64,000 bases of DNA from Mesorhizobium tianshanense (GTDB lineage: Bacteria > Pseudomonadota > Alphaproteobacteria > Rhizobiales > Rhizobiaceae): assembly GCF_007830515.1 (NCBI RefSeq), contig NZ_VLKT01000035.1, positions 20,756 through 84,755 on the forward strand. Reading direction: 5' to 3'. Position numbers and translations under genes: made by a program. A model generated the notes under the pieces. The model made no database searches and was not told the DNA's origin. It was given only the letters and a program-made list of their open reading frames with translations. This document shows positions 7,294-16,276 of the stretch, one piece after another (the first letter of the stretch is position 1; every line of letters begins with the position of its first letter).

Positions 7294-9225
7294 TCAGCCA
7301 CCGTCACCGCCTTCGCTCCGATGGAACCGGTTGGTTCCGACGCAGGCCTTCATGTCGTCGCGGCGAAACCAGATCGCGCGCCCGCAACGCAGCGGAGGAT
7401 TGCCCGCGGTGAACACGATCTGCTCGTCGGCGCGCATGCGCATGACCTCGTGCGGCAGGATCAGCGGACGACGCGTGAGCTGCTTCGACCGGGACCGCGA
7501 CGAACCCTTCATTCCGGAGGAGCGGCTTGTCTGGTCGACCTCGACCGTCGTGTCGCCGCAACGCTTCGAAAGATACTCCGCCGTCTCCGGATCGTTGATC
7601 GCAGCGAACGAAATCCAGGATGCGGACTCGAACCATTTCGAGCTGGCGTCGCGGCCGCCATATGCCTCTCGCATCTGGCCGATCGACTGGAAGATCAGCG
7701 TCAGGCTGATGCCGTATTTCCGCCCGGCGTCGCGGGCGGTTTCGAGGATCCGCAGGTAGCCGAGACGGGCCACCTCATCGAGCAGGAACAGGGTCTTAGC
7801 CGCGACCTCGCCATTGCGGTTATAGATCGCATTCAGAAAAGAGCCGATCACCACCCGCGCCAGCCCCGGATGGGCTTCCAGCACCTTCAGGTCGAGCGCG
7901 ATGAAGATATCCGTGCCGCCCCCCGCGAGCTCGTCCGTCGAGAAGCTGTCGCCCGAGACGAGGGCGGCATAGTTCGGGTAGGAAAGCCAGTGCGTCTCCT
8001 TCACCGCATTGGCATAGACGCCGGAAAAGGTCTCCGGCGTCATGTTGACGAAAACCGCGACGTTCTCGCGCACGAAGGCGGATTCCGATTGTTCGTAAAT
8101 CCGCGTCAGCCGCTCGCGCAGCTTCGGCTCAGGCTCGGAGAGGTTGGCGCGGACACGGCGCAGCGTTTGGTCCTTCTCTTCCGTATGCCCCGACAGGCAG
8201 ACGTCGGCGATCAGAGCGGTCAGGAGCTGCATGGCCGAGGCGCGGAAAAAGTCGTCGCGCGCCGATGCAGCCCGCGCATTGTCGGTCATGATCCATGTCG
8301 CGACCGCGACGATGTCTTCTTCCCGCGTTGCCCCGAAGCGGCCGATCCAGTCGAGCGCGTTGAAGCCAGTGGCGGGGCTGGCCGGATCGAGCACGATCAC
8401 CTTGCGGCCGGCTCTGCGCCGGTGATCGACGACCATCGGCGCGACCTCGCTCGACGGATCGAGCACGATGAGACCGCCGCCCCATTTGAGCGCGGTCGGG
8501 ATCGTCACCGACGTCGTCTTGAAACCGCCGGATCCGGCGAAGACGATGCCGTGCGACGAGCCGAACGAGCCGTCGAAGCAAAGCAGCGGAGCTTTGCCGC
8601 CCCCACCCCATGTCTCCCGCGCGTCGGCCCGGAACGACACAGCCATCACGCTGTCGCGGTCGACACGATAGCGCTCGCCGATGACGATGCCGCCAGCATC
8701 CGGAAACATCGTTGCGGCCTCGGTCATGCCCATCCAGTCCGCCTCCCCATGGACCGCGCGCCTGCCATGGATACGACGCGGAGCAGGCTTCGCGAAGGCG
8801 GCATTGCCCTTCACGGCAACGCGCAGCGCTAACACGCCGGCGAGGAACGCGGCGAAGGCGCCGAGCGTCGTCGCCGGGTCCGCATATGCGAAGACGAACT
8901 GGCCTGCTGGGACATTGCTGGCAATTTCCGTAAGGCGGACTGTCTCGCGCAGCACGGCGATCAGGATCGTCCCCACGCTGCCCGCAACCACGCCCCATCC
9001 CGCCGCCTTGATGTTGGCGGCGCCGTTGGCCGCGAACAGAAAGATGACGCCGAGGACGGCGGCCGTCACATAAGGCAAAGCGAGGCCGGTGCGCCCCAGC
9101 ATCAGCTTTGCCTGGGCAGTCTTGCCGAAGGCTGCGAGCCAGTGCTCGATGCCAGGCATGATGATGGTCACCCCGACCATCATCGTCGCCGGGATCAGGG
9201 CGAGGGCGATCCTATTCGCCGTCAC
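7294..9225 (-). CDS. traG: TraG, VirD4-like type IV coupling protein
   Basis: A 643-residue coupling ATPase that links the TraA relaxosome to the Trb channel. The N-terminal third has several membrane segments (about residues 8-28, 48-68, 78-95, 120-138). Walker A is GSGGFKTTS at 231-239, and Walker B is LFLLDEVARLG in the second half. I chose the GTG at 9225, which overlaps traD by 14 bp and has AGAGG upstream, over a TTG at 9246; the resulting start MTANRIALALI fits Ti-type TraG. It is the last gene of traC-traD-traG, transcribed away from oriT under the tra box. Confidence 0.95.
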   Translation of the reverse strand: MTANRIALALIPATMMVGVTIIMPGIEHWLAAFGKTAQAKLMLGRTGLALPYVTAAVLGVIFLFAANGAANIKAAGWGVVAGSVGTILIAVLRETVRLTEIASNVPAGQFVFAYADPATTLGAFAAFLAGVLALRVAVKGNAAFAKPAPRRIHGRRAVHGEADWMGMTEAATMFPDAGGIVIGERYRVDRDSVMAVSFRADARETWGGGGKAPLLCFDGSFGSSHGIVFAGSGGFKTTSVTIPTALKWGGGLIVLDPSSEVAPMVVDHRRRAGRKVIVLDPASPATGFNALDWIGRFGATREEDIVAVATWIMTDNARAASARDDFFRASAMQLLTALIADVCLSGHTEEKDQTLRRVRANLSEPEPKLRERLTRIYEQSESAFVRENVAVFVNMTPETFSGVYANAVKETHWLSYPNYAALVSGDSFSTDELAGGGTDIFIALDLKVLEAHPGLARVVIGSFLNAIYNRNGEVAAKTLFLLDEVARLGYLRILETARDAGRKYGISLTLIFQSIGQMREAYGGRDASSKWFESASWISFAAINDPETAEYLSKRCGDTTVEVDQTSRSSGMKGSSRSRSKQLTRRPLILPHEVMRMRADEQIVFTAGNPPLRCGRAIWFRRDDMKACVGTNRFHRSEGGDGG

Positions 9226-9508
9226 GGCCGAAAGCCTCTGCGCCAATTGCGGTCAGGCGCGCCCGCTCCGCATCGTCGCCCTTAATGCGCTGGCTTGCGT
9301 CGATCAGCAGGCCGAGCAGCAGCGCTCGCTTCTCGTAACGCAGGCCAGCTTTCGCAATCAGGCCGCCGAGCTCGATCTTCTCGCGCGTGTCCTTCTTTCG
9401 GGCATCGCTCGCTTGGCTCCGGCGCATCCTCTCAAGCCTCGCTACCGCTGCCCGCAGCCGCGCCAGTTGCGACCTTCGCGGTCGTTTCGCCGTCGGTCCT
9501 GCCGTCAC
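9212..9508 (-). CDS. traD: TraD conjugal transfer protein
   Basis: A 98-residue protein whose second half, ARKKDTREKIELGGLIAKAG, is the signature of Ti-type TraD; it ends ERARLTAIGAEAFGRDGE. TraD belongs to the DNA-processing operon, and its exact role is not settled. The GTG at 9508 is preceded by AAAGGAA at good spacing and gives an extended basic, helical N-terminus (RPRRSQLARLRAAVARLER). An internal ATG at 9427 would give the shorter 71-residue form seen on some Ti plasmids. It overlaps traC by 77 bp at one end and traG by 14 bp at the other. Confidence 0.88.
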   Translation of the reverse strand: MTAGPTAKRPRRSQLARLRAAVARLERMRRSQASDARKKDTREKIELGGLIAKAGLRYEKRALLLGLLIDASQRIKGDDAERARLTAIGAEAFGRDGE

Positions 9509-9728
9509 CGGCGTTCCTTTTTCCGGTCGCCTGTCCCTTGCCTTTGCGAAAGCGCCCGGCGATTTCCTCGAACGCCCCCTGAAGCGTCGCCTCCTCGATC
9601 TCGATTTCTCCCAGCCCGGCTTTCAGCGCGATCCGGCCGATGCGCTCGGCCTCGCGCGTCTCGGCTTGCTTGAGCTGGTCCTGCAGGCGGGCGATTTCTT
9701 CACGTATCTTCGATGACGGCTTCTTCAT
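9432..9728 (-). CDS. traC: TraC conjugal transfer protein
   Basis: A 98-residue protein starting MKKPSSKIREEIARLQDQLK. It has a heptad-rich, coiled-coil-like N-terminus, the segment GLGEIEIEEATLQGAFEEIA and a Gly/Thr/Ala-rich tail. This matches Ti-type TraC, the first gene of traCDG. TraC is thought to assist relaxosome assembly at oriT. A GGGAGA site precedes the ATG. The divergent promoter with oriT and the tra box lies immediately upstream, between traC and traA. Confidence 0.9.
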   Translation of the reverse strand: MKKPSSKIREEIARLQDQLKQAETREAERIGRIALKAGLGEIEIEEATLQGAFEEIAGRFRKGKGQATGKRNAGDGRTDGETTAKVATGAAAGSGSEA

Positions 9729-9801
9729 TCCGGTCGCGTCTCCCTAAAATCTTGTGGCGTTTGTTTCGCCGCAAGACTTCCTCAAACGCACGTCCTGGGG
9801 A

Positions 9802-9819
9802 ACGTGCAGATTTGCACGT
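9802..9819. promoter_or_regulatory. tra box between traC and traA
   Basis: ACGTGCAGATTTGCACGT, a near-perfect dyad with 7-bp arms, differs from the known TraR operator ATGTGCAGATCTGCACAT at three positions. It lies 74 bp before traC and 156 bp before the traA start, so one TraR dimer could activate both divergent tra operons. Confidence 0.9.
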
Positions 9820-9859
9820 CGGCAAGGCCGACACTTTGGAGGATCATCCCGCCGTTCCG

Positions 9860-9915
9860 AAGGAGCGGATCCAAGGGCGCAATTATACGTCGCTGATGCG
9901 ACGCGTTGCGTAGAG
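9860..9915. other. oriT: Origin of transfer (oriT), Ti/RSF1010-type core
   Basis: CCAAGGGCGCAATTATACGT at 9871-9890 is the conserved core of Ti- and pRet-type oriTs. Its complement TAATTGCGCCCTTGG resembles the RSF1010 nic region. A perfect inverted repeat GTCGC-TGAT-GCGAC at 9889-9902 flanks it. Placement between traC and traA is canonical. TraA is expected to nick within the GCGCCC strand. Confidence 0.88.
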
Positions 9916-9974
9916 GCCTGACACGGCCCGCCGCTCCCGACGAACGAGGTTCGCATTCGGGAGCTTTTGTCGCC

Positions 9975-12900
9975 GTGGCCATCGCCCACTTTTCCGTCAG
10001 CATCGTCAGCCGCGGCGACGGCCGCAGCGCGGTGCTGTCAGCCGCCTACCGGCACTGCGCGAAGATGGACTACGAACGCGAGGCCAGGACGATCGACTAT
10101 TCGCGTAAGCAGGGGCTGGTCCATGAGGAGTTCCTGCTGCCGGCCGATGCGCCGCCATGGGCGCGCAAGCTGATCGCGGACCGGTCCGTCACTGGTGCGG
10201 CGGAGGCCTTCTGGAACAAGGTGGAGGCCTTCGAGATGCGTGTCGACGCGCAGCTCGCAAAGGACCTCACCATTGCCCTGCCGCTGGAGCTCTCAGTCGA
10301 ACAGAACATCGCGCTCATCCGCGACTTCGTGGAAAGGCACATCCTGTCGAAGGGTATGGTTGCCGACTGGGTTTATCACGACAACCCGGGCAATCCGCAC
10401 ATCCACCTGATGACGACGCTGCGGCCGCTCACCGAAGACGGTTTTGGCGCCAAGAAGGTCGCGGTCATCGGCGACGATGGGCAGCCGCTGCGAAACAAGA
10501 CCGGCAAGATCGTTTACGGGCTGTGGGCTGGCGACACCCAGGACTTCAACGCCTTCCGGGATGCCTGGTTCGAACGGCAGAATCATCATCTGGCGCTGAA
10601 CGGCGTCAACCTTCGCATCGATGGCCGGTCCTATAAGAAGCAAGGCATCGAACTGGTGCCGACGATCCATGTCGGCGTTTGCGCCACGGCGATCCAGCGC
10701 AAAGCAACGGCCGAAGGATGGAAGCCGTCGCTTGAGCGGCTCGATCTGCAGGACGAGCGGAAGGCTGAGAACCTGCGCCGCATTCAGGCCCGTCCGGAGA
10801 TTGTGCTCGATCTCGTTACCCGCGAAAAGAGCGTCTTCGATGTACGCGACGCGGCCAAGGTCCTGCACCGCTATGTCGACGATCCCGGTATCTTCCATCA
10901 GCTCCTGACGCGCATCATCCAGAGCCCAGACGTGCTTCGCCTGCAGCGCGACATGATCGCGTTCGCAACCGGAGAGAGGGTGCCGGCGCGCTACACGACG
11001 CGGGAGCTGATCCGGCTCGAAGCCGAGATGGCGCGGCGGTCGGTCTGGCTTTCCGCACGCGAGACGCACGGCGTTCCGGAGAGGGTGCTGGAGGCGACGT
11101 TCGCGCGCCATACGCGGCTGTCCGACGAGCAGCGAACCGCCATCGAGCATGTGGCGGGTTCCGCCCGCATTGCCGCTGTCGTCGGCCGAGCCGGCGCCGG
11201 CAAGACCACCATGATGAAGGCGGCCCGCGAAGCATGGGAACTTGCCGGATACCGCGTCGTCGGCGCGGCACTTGCCGGAAAGGCGGCAGAGGGGCTGGAG
11301 AAGGAAGCGGGGATTGCCAGCCGCACGCTGGCGTCGTGGGAGCTGCGCTGGAAACAGGGCCGGAACACGCTCGATGCCAAGACGGTGTTCGTTATGGACG
11401 AAGCAGGCATGGTCGCCTCAAAGCAGATGGCCGGCTTCGTCGAGGCCGTGGTCAGCGCTGGCGCCAAGCTCGTGCTCGTCGGCGATCCCGAGCAACTCCA
11501 GCCGATCGAGGCGGGCGCCGCCTTTCGCGCCATCGTTGACCGCATCGGCTATGCCGAGCTCGAGACCATCTATCGCCAGCGCGAGGACTGGATGCGCAAG
11601 GCCTCGCTCGATCTGGCGCGCGGCCATGTCGACCAGGCGCTTGCCGCATATCGCTCTGAGGGCAGGGTGCTCGGTTCGGAACTGAAGGCTGAGGCTGTCG
11701 AGAGCCTGATCGCCGACTGGAACCGCGACTACGATCCGGCGAAGACCACGCTGATCCTCGCCCATCTGCGCCGCGACGTGCGCATGCTCAACGAGCTGGC
11801 GCGCGAGAAGCTGGTTGAACGCGGTATCCTCGGTGAAGGTCATGGCTTCAGGACGGTCGACGGCATCCGCCATTTCGACGCCGGCGACCAGGTCGTCTTC
11901 CTGAGAAACGAGGGCTCGCTCGGCGTCAAGAACGGCATGATCGGGCGCGTCGTCGAAGCCGCGCCGAACCGTATCACGGTCATGGTCGGGGAGGGCGATC
12001 AGCGCCGCCAGGTGACGGTCGAGCAGCGCTTCTACAACAATTTCGACCACGGCTATGCCACCACGATTCACAAAGCCCAAGGCGCCACCGTCGATCGGGT
12101 GAAGGTGCTCGCTTCGCTCTCGCTCGACCGGCATCTGACCTATGTCGCGATGACCCGTCATCGGGAGGATCTGAAGCTCTATTACGGTCGCCGTTCCTTC
12201 GCCTTCAATGGCGGACTGACGAAGATCCTGTCACGTCGAAACGCCAAGGAAACCACGCTCGATTACGACCACGGCACGCTCTACCGGCAGGCGCTGGCCT
12301 TCGCCGAAAACCGCGGCCTGCACATCGTCCAGGTCGCCCGAACGATGTTGCGCGACAGGCTCGACTGGACGCTGCGTCAAAGGCAAAGACTGGCCGGTCT
12401 GGCGGTTCGCCTTCGCACGGCCGGCGAGCGCCTCGGCCTGCTGCAAACCCCCACATTGCGAACGAGAAAGGAGGCCCGCCCGATGGTTGCCGGCGTGAAG
12501 CTGTTCCCGATACCCTTAAGCGACGCTGTCGAGCAGAGGATCGCAGACGATCCCGCCCTCAAGAAGCAGTGGGAGGAGGTCTCGACGCGATTCCGCTACG
12601 TCTTCGCCGATCCCGAGACTGCCTTCCGGACGATGAACTTCGACGCAGTCCTTGCCGACAGACAAGCGGCATCGCAGACGCTTCAGAAACTCACTATCAA
12701 TCCGGTATCGATCGGCTCGCTCAACGGCAAGACCGGTCTTCTCGCCAGCAAAGCCGACCGCGAAGCCCGCCGCGTCGCCGACGTCAACGTGCCGGCGCTG
12801 AAGCACGACATCGAGCGCTTTCTTCAGATGCGTGAGAGCGCCCTGCAGCGGATCGAGGGCGAGGAGAAGACGCTGCGGCAGCGGGTATCAATCGACATTC

Positions 12901-13277
12901 CGGCGCTGTCGCCTGCCGCGCGTGGCATGCTGGAACGGGTGCGTGACGCGATCGACCGCAACGATCTTCCCGCAGCACTGGGCTACGCGCTCAGCAATCG
13001 CGAGACCAAACTCGAGGTGGACGGATTCAACAAGGCGGTGGCGGAACGGTTCGGCGAACGCACGCTGCTGACCAACGCCGCGCGCAATCCCGCAGGCCAG
13101 CTTTTCGACGAGCTCGCCGAAGGGCTTCAGCCCCAGGAAAAGGAATGGCTGAAAGAAGCGTGGCCGGTGATGCGCACCGCACAGCAGCTCGAAGCCCACG
13201 AGCGCACGGCCGCAACGCTGAAGCAGGCAGAGGACTTAGCCCTCTCGCAGCGCCAGAGCCCGGTGATGAAGCAATGA
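9975..13277 (+). CDS. traA: TraA relaxase/helicase (MobQ type)
   Basis: An 1100-residue conjugative relaxase fused to a helicase. The N-terminal MobA/MobL domain shows motif I with Tyr25 (SAAYRHC) and the metal-binding HDNPGNPHIHL at 135-145. The helicase part has Walker A GRAGAGKTT at about 402, Walker B VFVMDEAG at about 470, GDPEQLQPIE and YATTIHKAQGATVDRV, as in RecD/TrwC-like enzymes. It nicks oriT, stays bound to the 5' end and unwinds the plasmid. The GTG at 9975 gives the family N-terminus MAIAHFSVSIVSRG; the earlier ATG at 9906 lies inside the oriT-proximal region. TraF overlaps its stop. Confidence 0.97.
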   Translation: MAIAHFSVSIVSRGDGRSAVLSAAYRHCAKMDYEREARTIDYSRKQGLVHEEFLLPADAPPWARKLIADRSVTGAAEAFWNKVEAFEMRVDAQLAKDLTIALPLELSVEQNIALIRDFVERHILSKGMVADWVYHDNPGNPHIHLMTTLRPLTEDGFGAKKVAVIGDDGQPLRNKTGKIVYGLWAGDTQDFNAFRDAWFERQNHHLALNGVNLRIDGRSYKKQGIELVPTIHVGVCATAIQRKATAEGWKPSLERLDLQDERKAENLRRIQARPEIVLDLVTREKSVFDVRDAAKVLHRYVDDPGIFHQLLTRIIQSPDVLRLQRDMIAFATGERVPARYTTRELIRLEAEMARRSVWLSARETHGVPERVLEATFARHTRLSDEQRTAIEHVAGSARIAAVVGRAGAGKTTMMKAAREAWELAGYRVVGAALAGKAAEGLEKEAGIASRTLASWELRWKQGRNTLDAKTVFVMDEAGMVASKQMAGFVEAVVSAGAKLVLVGDPEQLQPIEAGAAFRAIVDRIGYAELETIYRQREDWMRKASLDLARGHVDQALAAYRSEGRVLGSELKAEAVESLIADWNRDYDPAKTTLILAHLRRDVRMLNELAREKLVERGILGEGHGFRTVDGIRHFDAGDQVVFLRNEGSLGVKNGMIGRVVEAAPNRITVMVGEGDQRRQVTVEQRFYNNFDHGYATTIHKAQGATVDRVKVLASLSLDRHLTYVAMTRHREDLKLYYGRRSFAFNGGLTKILSRRNAKETTLDYDHGTLYRQALAFAENRGLHIVQVARTMLRDRLDWTLRQRQRLAGLAVRLRTAGERLGLLQTPTLRTRKEARPMVAGVKLFPIPLSDAVEQRIADDPALKKQWEEVSTRFRYVFADPETAFRTMNFDAVLADRQAASQTLQKLTINPVSIGSLNGKTGLLASKADREARRVADVNVPALKHDIERFLQMRESALQRIEGEEKTLRQRVSIDIPALSPAARGMLERVRDAIDRNDLPAALGYALSNRETKLEVDGFNKAVAERFGERTLLTNAARNPAGQLFDELAEGLQPQEKEWLKEAWPVMRTAQQLEAHERTAATLKQAEDLALSQRQSPVMKQ

Positions 13278-13801
13278 CGGGGCGCAGCATCACGGTGTTA
13301 CTCGGAGCGATTTTCGTCATCGGTGCTCTGGCGGCGATCGGTATTGCCGGCGGCTTTCGGCTGAACCTCACGCCAAGCGAGCCGCTCGGGATCTGGCGCA
13401 TCGAGACGCGTCATCGAGCCGCCACTGTCGGGGACGTAGTGTTCATCTGCCCTCCGCCCGGGCCGCAGTTCGAGAAAGCACGGCAGCGCGGGTATCTCCG
13501 GCGCGGGTTGTGCGCCGGCGGCTTCGCACCTCTCATCAAGACTGTCGCGGCGCTCCCCGGCCAGCGCGTCGACATCGACAAAGATGTCGAGATCGACGGC
13601 AAGCGGCTTGGCTCGTCCCGCGTCCGCAAGACGGACGGGGAGGGCCGGGCGATCGACCCGTATCCCGGAGGCAGCGTGCCGCCGGGTCAATTGTTTCTCC
13701 ACTCATCTTTTGCGAGCTCCTATGACTCCCGATATTTTGGGCCGGTACCGGACAGCGGCCTTCTCGGCCTCGCCCGGCCCGTCTTCACTTTCGATCCGTA
13801 A
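13274..13801 (+). CDS. traF: TraF, S26-family signal-peptidase-like pilin protease
   Basis: A 175-residue protein with an N-terminal membrane anchor (VLLGAIFVIGALAAIGIAGG) and the S26 peptidase motifs: the Ser of LTPSEPLGIWR and the Lys of LIKTVAALPGQRV. TraF of RP4 and Ti plasmids cyclises or matures the TrbC pilin in the periplasm. The ATG overlaps the traA stop (ATGA), indicating translational coupling. Its 3' end overlaps traB by 80 bp. The second gene of traAFBH. Confidence 0.93.
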   Translation: MTGRSITVLLGAIFVIGALAAIGIAGGFRLNLTPSEPLGIWRIETRHRAATVGDVVFICPPPGPQFEKARQRGYLRRGLCAGGFAPLIKTVAALPGQRVDIDKDVEIDGKRLGSSRVRKTDGEGRAIDPYPGGSVPPGQLFLHSSFASSYDSRYFGPVPDSGLLGLARPVFTFDP

Positions 13802-14957
13802 CCGCTGGCGCGGGCCGGTCCTGGTCGCCTTGTCGATTGTGGTGGGCACAGTCGGCTGGAGCGGGACTGTGCTGACCCTCCCGGTCGCGATGATCTTCCC
13901 GCTGCTCTGGGCGAAGTCGCCGTCGCGCGTGGTCGCGGTTGCCGTCTCGGCAGGCTATTTTCTCGCCGCCTCACGGGGCCTGCCGCAGGGCGTGGCGACC
14001 TTTTATGCAGCTGATCTCTGGCCGGGCCTCCTTCTGTGGGTGATGGCCTCGACCTCCTTCGTCACCGTGCATGCGGCGCTCTGGACAAAGCATCCGGGAA
14101 ATGGAAGGGCTGTGCGGTATCTGGCGGCGGCGGTGCTGATGGGGCTGCCGCCCTTCGGCATCACCGGATGGGCGCACCCAATGACGGCGGCGGGCGTGCT
14201 CTTTCCAGGATGGGGATGGTGCGGCCTGGTTGCGACTGCGGCCAGTATCGCGATGATGACATCGCGATACTGGCCGGCAGCCGTCATTGCCCTGGGAGGC
14301 TTTTGGCTCTGGTCCGCCGCAACGTGGACAGCGCCCTCCCTACCGGACGGATGGGAGGGCGTCGATCTCAAACTGGGCCAGAGCCTGGGGCGTGAGAGTT
14401 CGCTCGAGCATTATCGTGGCCTGATCGCAACGGTTCGCGCTCGGGCAGCCGAGGGAAGCCGATTCATCGTTTTTCCCGAGAGCGCGCTGGGCTTCTGGAC
14501 GCCGACCCTTGCGCGTCTCTGGCAGGAGGACTTACGCGGGTCCGACATCACCGTCCTCGCCGGCGCGGCCGTGATCGACGCCAGCGGCTACGACAACGTC
14601 ATGGTGGCGATCACCGCCGACGAGACGCGCATCCTCTATCGCGAACGCATGCCGGTCCCGGTTTCCATGTGGCAGCCGTGGCGAAGGTGGACAGGGCGGG
14701 GCGGCGGAGCGCGAGCCCACTTGCTTGCCAATCCGGTCGTCGAGCTCGCGGGCACGGGGATCGCTCCGCTGATCTGCTACGAGCAGCTCATCCTCTGGCC
14801 AGCGCTCCAGTCGATGCTGCACGCCCCGGACATCATTGTGGCGACCGGCAACGGTTGGTGGACCGCCGGCACCTCGATCGTCGCCATCCAGCAGGCGAGC
14901 GCGGTCGCCTGGGCGAAGCTCTTCAACCGTCCATTGGTGACGGCCTTCAACACATGA
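13722..14957 (+). CDS. traB: TraB, nitrilase-fold membrane protein of conjugation
   Basis: A 411-residue protein. The N-terminal half has about six hydrophobic segments, and the C-terminal half is an apolipoprotein-N-acyltransferase-like nitrilase domain with FPESALG (catalytic Glu) and LICYEQL (catalytic Cys). This is the architecture of Ti-type TraB. TraB is needed for efficient transfer; its substrate is not established. The start MTPDILGRYRT at 13722 fits the family and lies within the end of traF. TraH follows after an ATGA overlap or a short gap. Confidence 0.9.
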   Translation: MTPDILGRYRTAAFSASPGPSSLSIRNRWRGPVLVALSIVVGTVGWSGTVLTLPVAMIFPLLWAKSPSRVVAVAVSAGYFLAASRGLPQGVATFYAADLWPGLLLWVMASTSFVTVHAALWTKHPGNGRAVRYLAAAVLMGLPPFGITGWAHPMTAAGVLFPGWGWCGLVATAASIAMMTSRYWPAAVIALGGFWLWSAATWTAPSLPDGWEGVDLKLGQSLGRESSLEHYRGLIATVRARAAEGSRFIVFPESALGFWTPTLARLWQEDLRGSDITVLAGAAVIDASGYDNVMVAITADETRILYRERMPVPVSMWQPWRRWTGRGGGARAHLLANPVVELAGTGIAPLICYEQLILWPALQSMLHAPDIIVATGNGWWTAGTSIVAIQQASAVAWAKLFNRPLVTAFNT

Positions 14958-14974
14958 GCACAGGAGAAACCGGC

Positions 14975-15604
14975 ATGGTCGACGCCGCCCTCATCCAGCA
15001 ATGCGCCGACCGGGCTCTGAAGCCGGCGATCGTCGAGACGTTCATTGAGCGGGCAGGGTCGCAGGATCCACTGACCGTCACCGTCCGGTCGGGCAATCGG
15101 GTCGTGCTGGTTCCAAAACCAACCACGCCGGACGAGGCGATGGACCTTATCCGACAGCATGTCGGTCGCGATATCGTGCGCGTGGGAATCACGCAATATC
15201 CGGCCGGCCTCGGCGTGGTTGAGGCGGGCGAGCTGAAGCCCGACCTCGTCGATGCCTGCGCCAACCTCCGGACGGGCACGGCGCTGTTCGCCAAGGTCTA
15301 TCGGATCGTCACCAAATGGTATGGCAACCCCACCGACAAAGAGGTCCTGCCACAGGTGTTCGACGACGCGATCATCGCTTGGCAGACGGGCTACTTCGAA
15401 GGCACGGCAGTGTTCAGGGCGCCGGACCCTGCAGAGGTGAAGCTGGCCCAGCCGACGCCCGCGAGTGAAGGCGAAACCGCCGAGCAGCGTGGCGACAAAA
15501 CGGCGGCTGGCGATTCCGATCCTGCGCGCGAGGCCGCCTCTACCGACCCGAACAAGGCGGGCATTCGGATCGACCTGTCGGGCATCGGCGCTCGTGAAAA
15601 GTAG
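14975..15604 (+). CDS. traH: TraH conjugal transfer protein
   Basis: A 209-residue soluble protein that starts MVDAALIQQCADRALKPAIV and carries TVTVRSGNRVVLVPKPTT and DLVDACANLRTGT, matching TraH of Ti plasmids and rhizobial pSym. AGGAGA eight bases upstream supports the ATG at 14975; an ATG at 14954 that overlaps the traB stop is an alternative. The C-terminus is a low-complexity Glu/Ala/Asp-rich tail ending GIRIDLSGIGAREK. It is the last gene of traAFBH, and its biochemical role is unknown. Confidence 0.88.
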   Translation: MVDAALIQQCADRALKPAIVETFIERAGSQDPLTVTVRSGNRVVLVPKPTTPDEAMDLIRQHVGRDIVRVGITQYPAGLGVVEAGELKPDLVDACANLRTGTALFAKVYRIVTKWYGNPTDKEVLPQVFDDAIIAWQTGYFEGTAVFRAPDPAEVKLAQPTPASEGETAEQRGDKTAAGDSDPAREAASTDPNKAGIRIDLSGIGAREK

Positions 15605-15642
15605 GAGCCATCACAAATAAACGAACAATGGATTGTCCTTGC

Positions 15643-15789
15643 TCAGTTCGCTGCCAGCTTTGTGACGCCCTCCGGCGTGTTGGCAATCTGCCCGAAGAAA
15701 CGCGCCTGCACCCGGCCGGCGTCAGCTACCGCGGCGGAAATTGTGTGTTTGTGGACATCCAGTCCGATATAGTAGGTAGTTGTCATCAT
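15643..15789 (-). pseudogene. IS110-family transposase N-terminal fragment
   Basis: Reading from the ATG pair at 15789/15786, the reverse strand encodes MTTTYYIGLDVHKHTISAAV, the DEDD-transposase start of IS110 elements, and continues FFGQIANTPEGVTKLAAN. It then stops at 15643. Only 48 of about 340 residues remain. An intact AGGAGG site precedes the start, and a 7-bp inverted repeat (GGCAGTA/TACTGCC at 15807-15827) lies behind it. A remnant stranded just behind traH. Confidence 0.8.
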
Positions 15790-15983
15790 TTCCCTCCTGT
15801 TGTCGTGGCAGTAAATATCGTACTGCCGTCGAATTCTGGCCGGGCGCAGGTGACGCGCACCTGGGCGGAGGGAGCATGGGGTCTAAAGGGCCGATTCCTC
15901 TCGGGTTCTAACCCCGGCTAGAGTTCAAAGGGTTCGTTGTCGAGCGGGGGCGCACCGCAGACGAACCTAAGACTGGGACTGGA

Positions 15984-16275
15984 ATGGAATCGGACATTAA
16001 GACATCGCAGGAAAAATTCGAGCTTCGACCCGTGGTCGGGCTCACGCGTGGTCTCCCCTTGGCCGATCTGGAAGCCCTCACAATCGAGGCCGTACGCACC
16101 CACAGGCGCCTGGTGGAAAAGGCCGACCAACTGTTCCAGGCGTTGCCTGACGACTACAAGTTTGGAAAAGCGGCCGGTGGCGCTCAGCATCTCTGTTAAA
16201 TCAAGCCAGCATCGAGATGCACGTGCAGATGAGCGTCGTGAACACGCTCATCAGCGTCGGTAAACTGAGCTTTGG
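15984..16275 (+). pseudogene. traM: traM, interrupted TraR antiactivator gene
   Basis: The frame from ATG 15984 gives MESDIKTSQEKFELRPVVGL, VRTHRRLVEKADQLFQALP and GKAAGGAQHLC, all clearly TraM. It stops at TAA 16197-16199 after 71 residues. TraM homology continues in another frame as ASIEMHVQMSVVNTLISV from about 16206. The sequence fits one substitution that created TAA plus a one-base deletion. The normal C-terminus is also lost into the traR 3' end. TraM (about 102 aa) binds TraR and blocks activation until quorum. The truncated product lacks the C-terminal helix and is probably inactive. Confidence 0.8.
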
Positions 16276-16276
16276 A

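Noticed and set aside
7228..8832. Long plus-strand frame of 534 codons
   Set aside because: It is antisense to traG and has no recognisable domain; Walker motifs and family length lie on the other strand.
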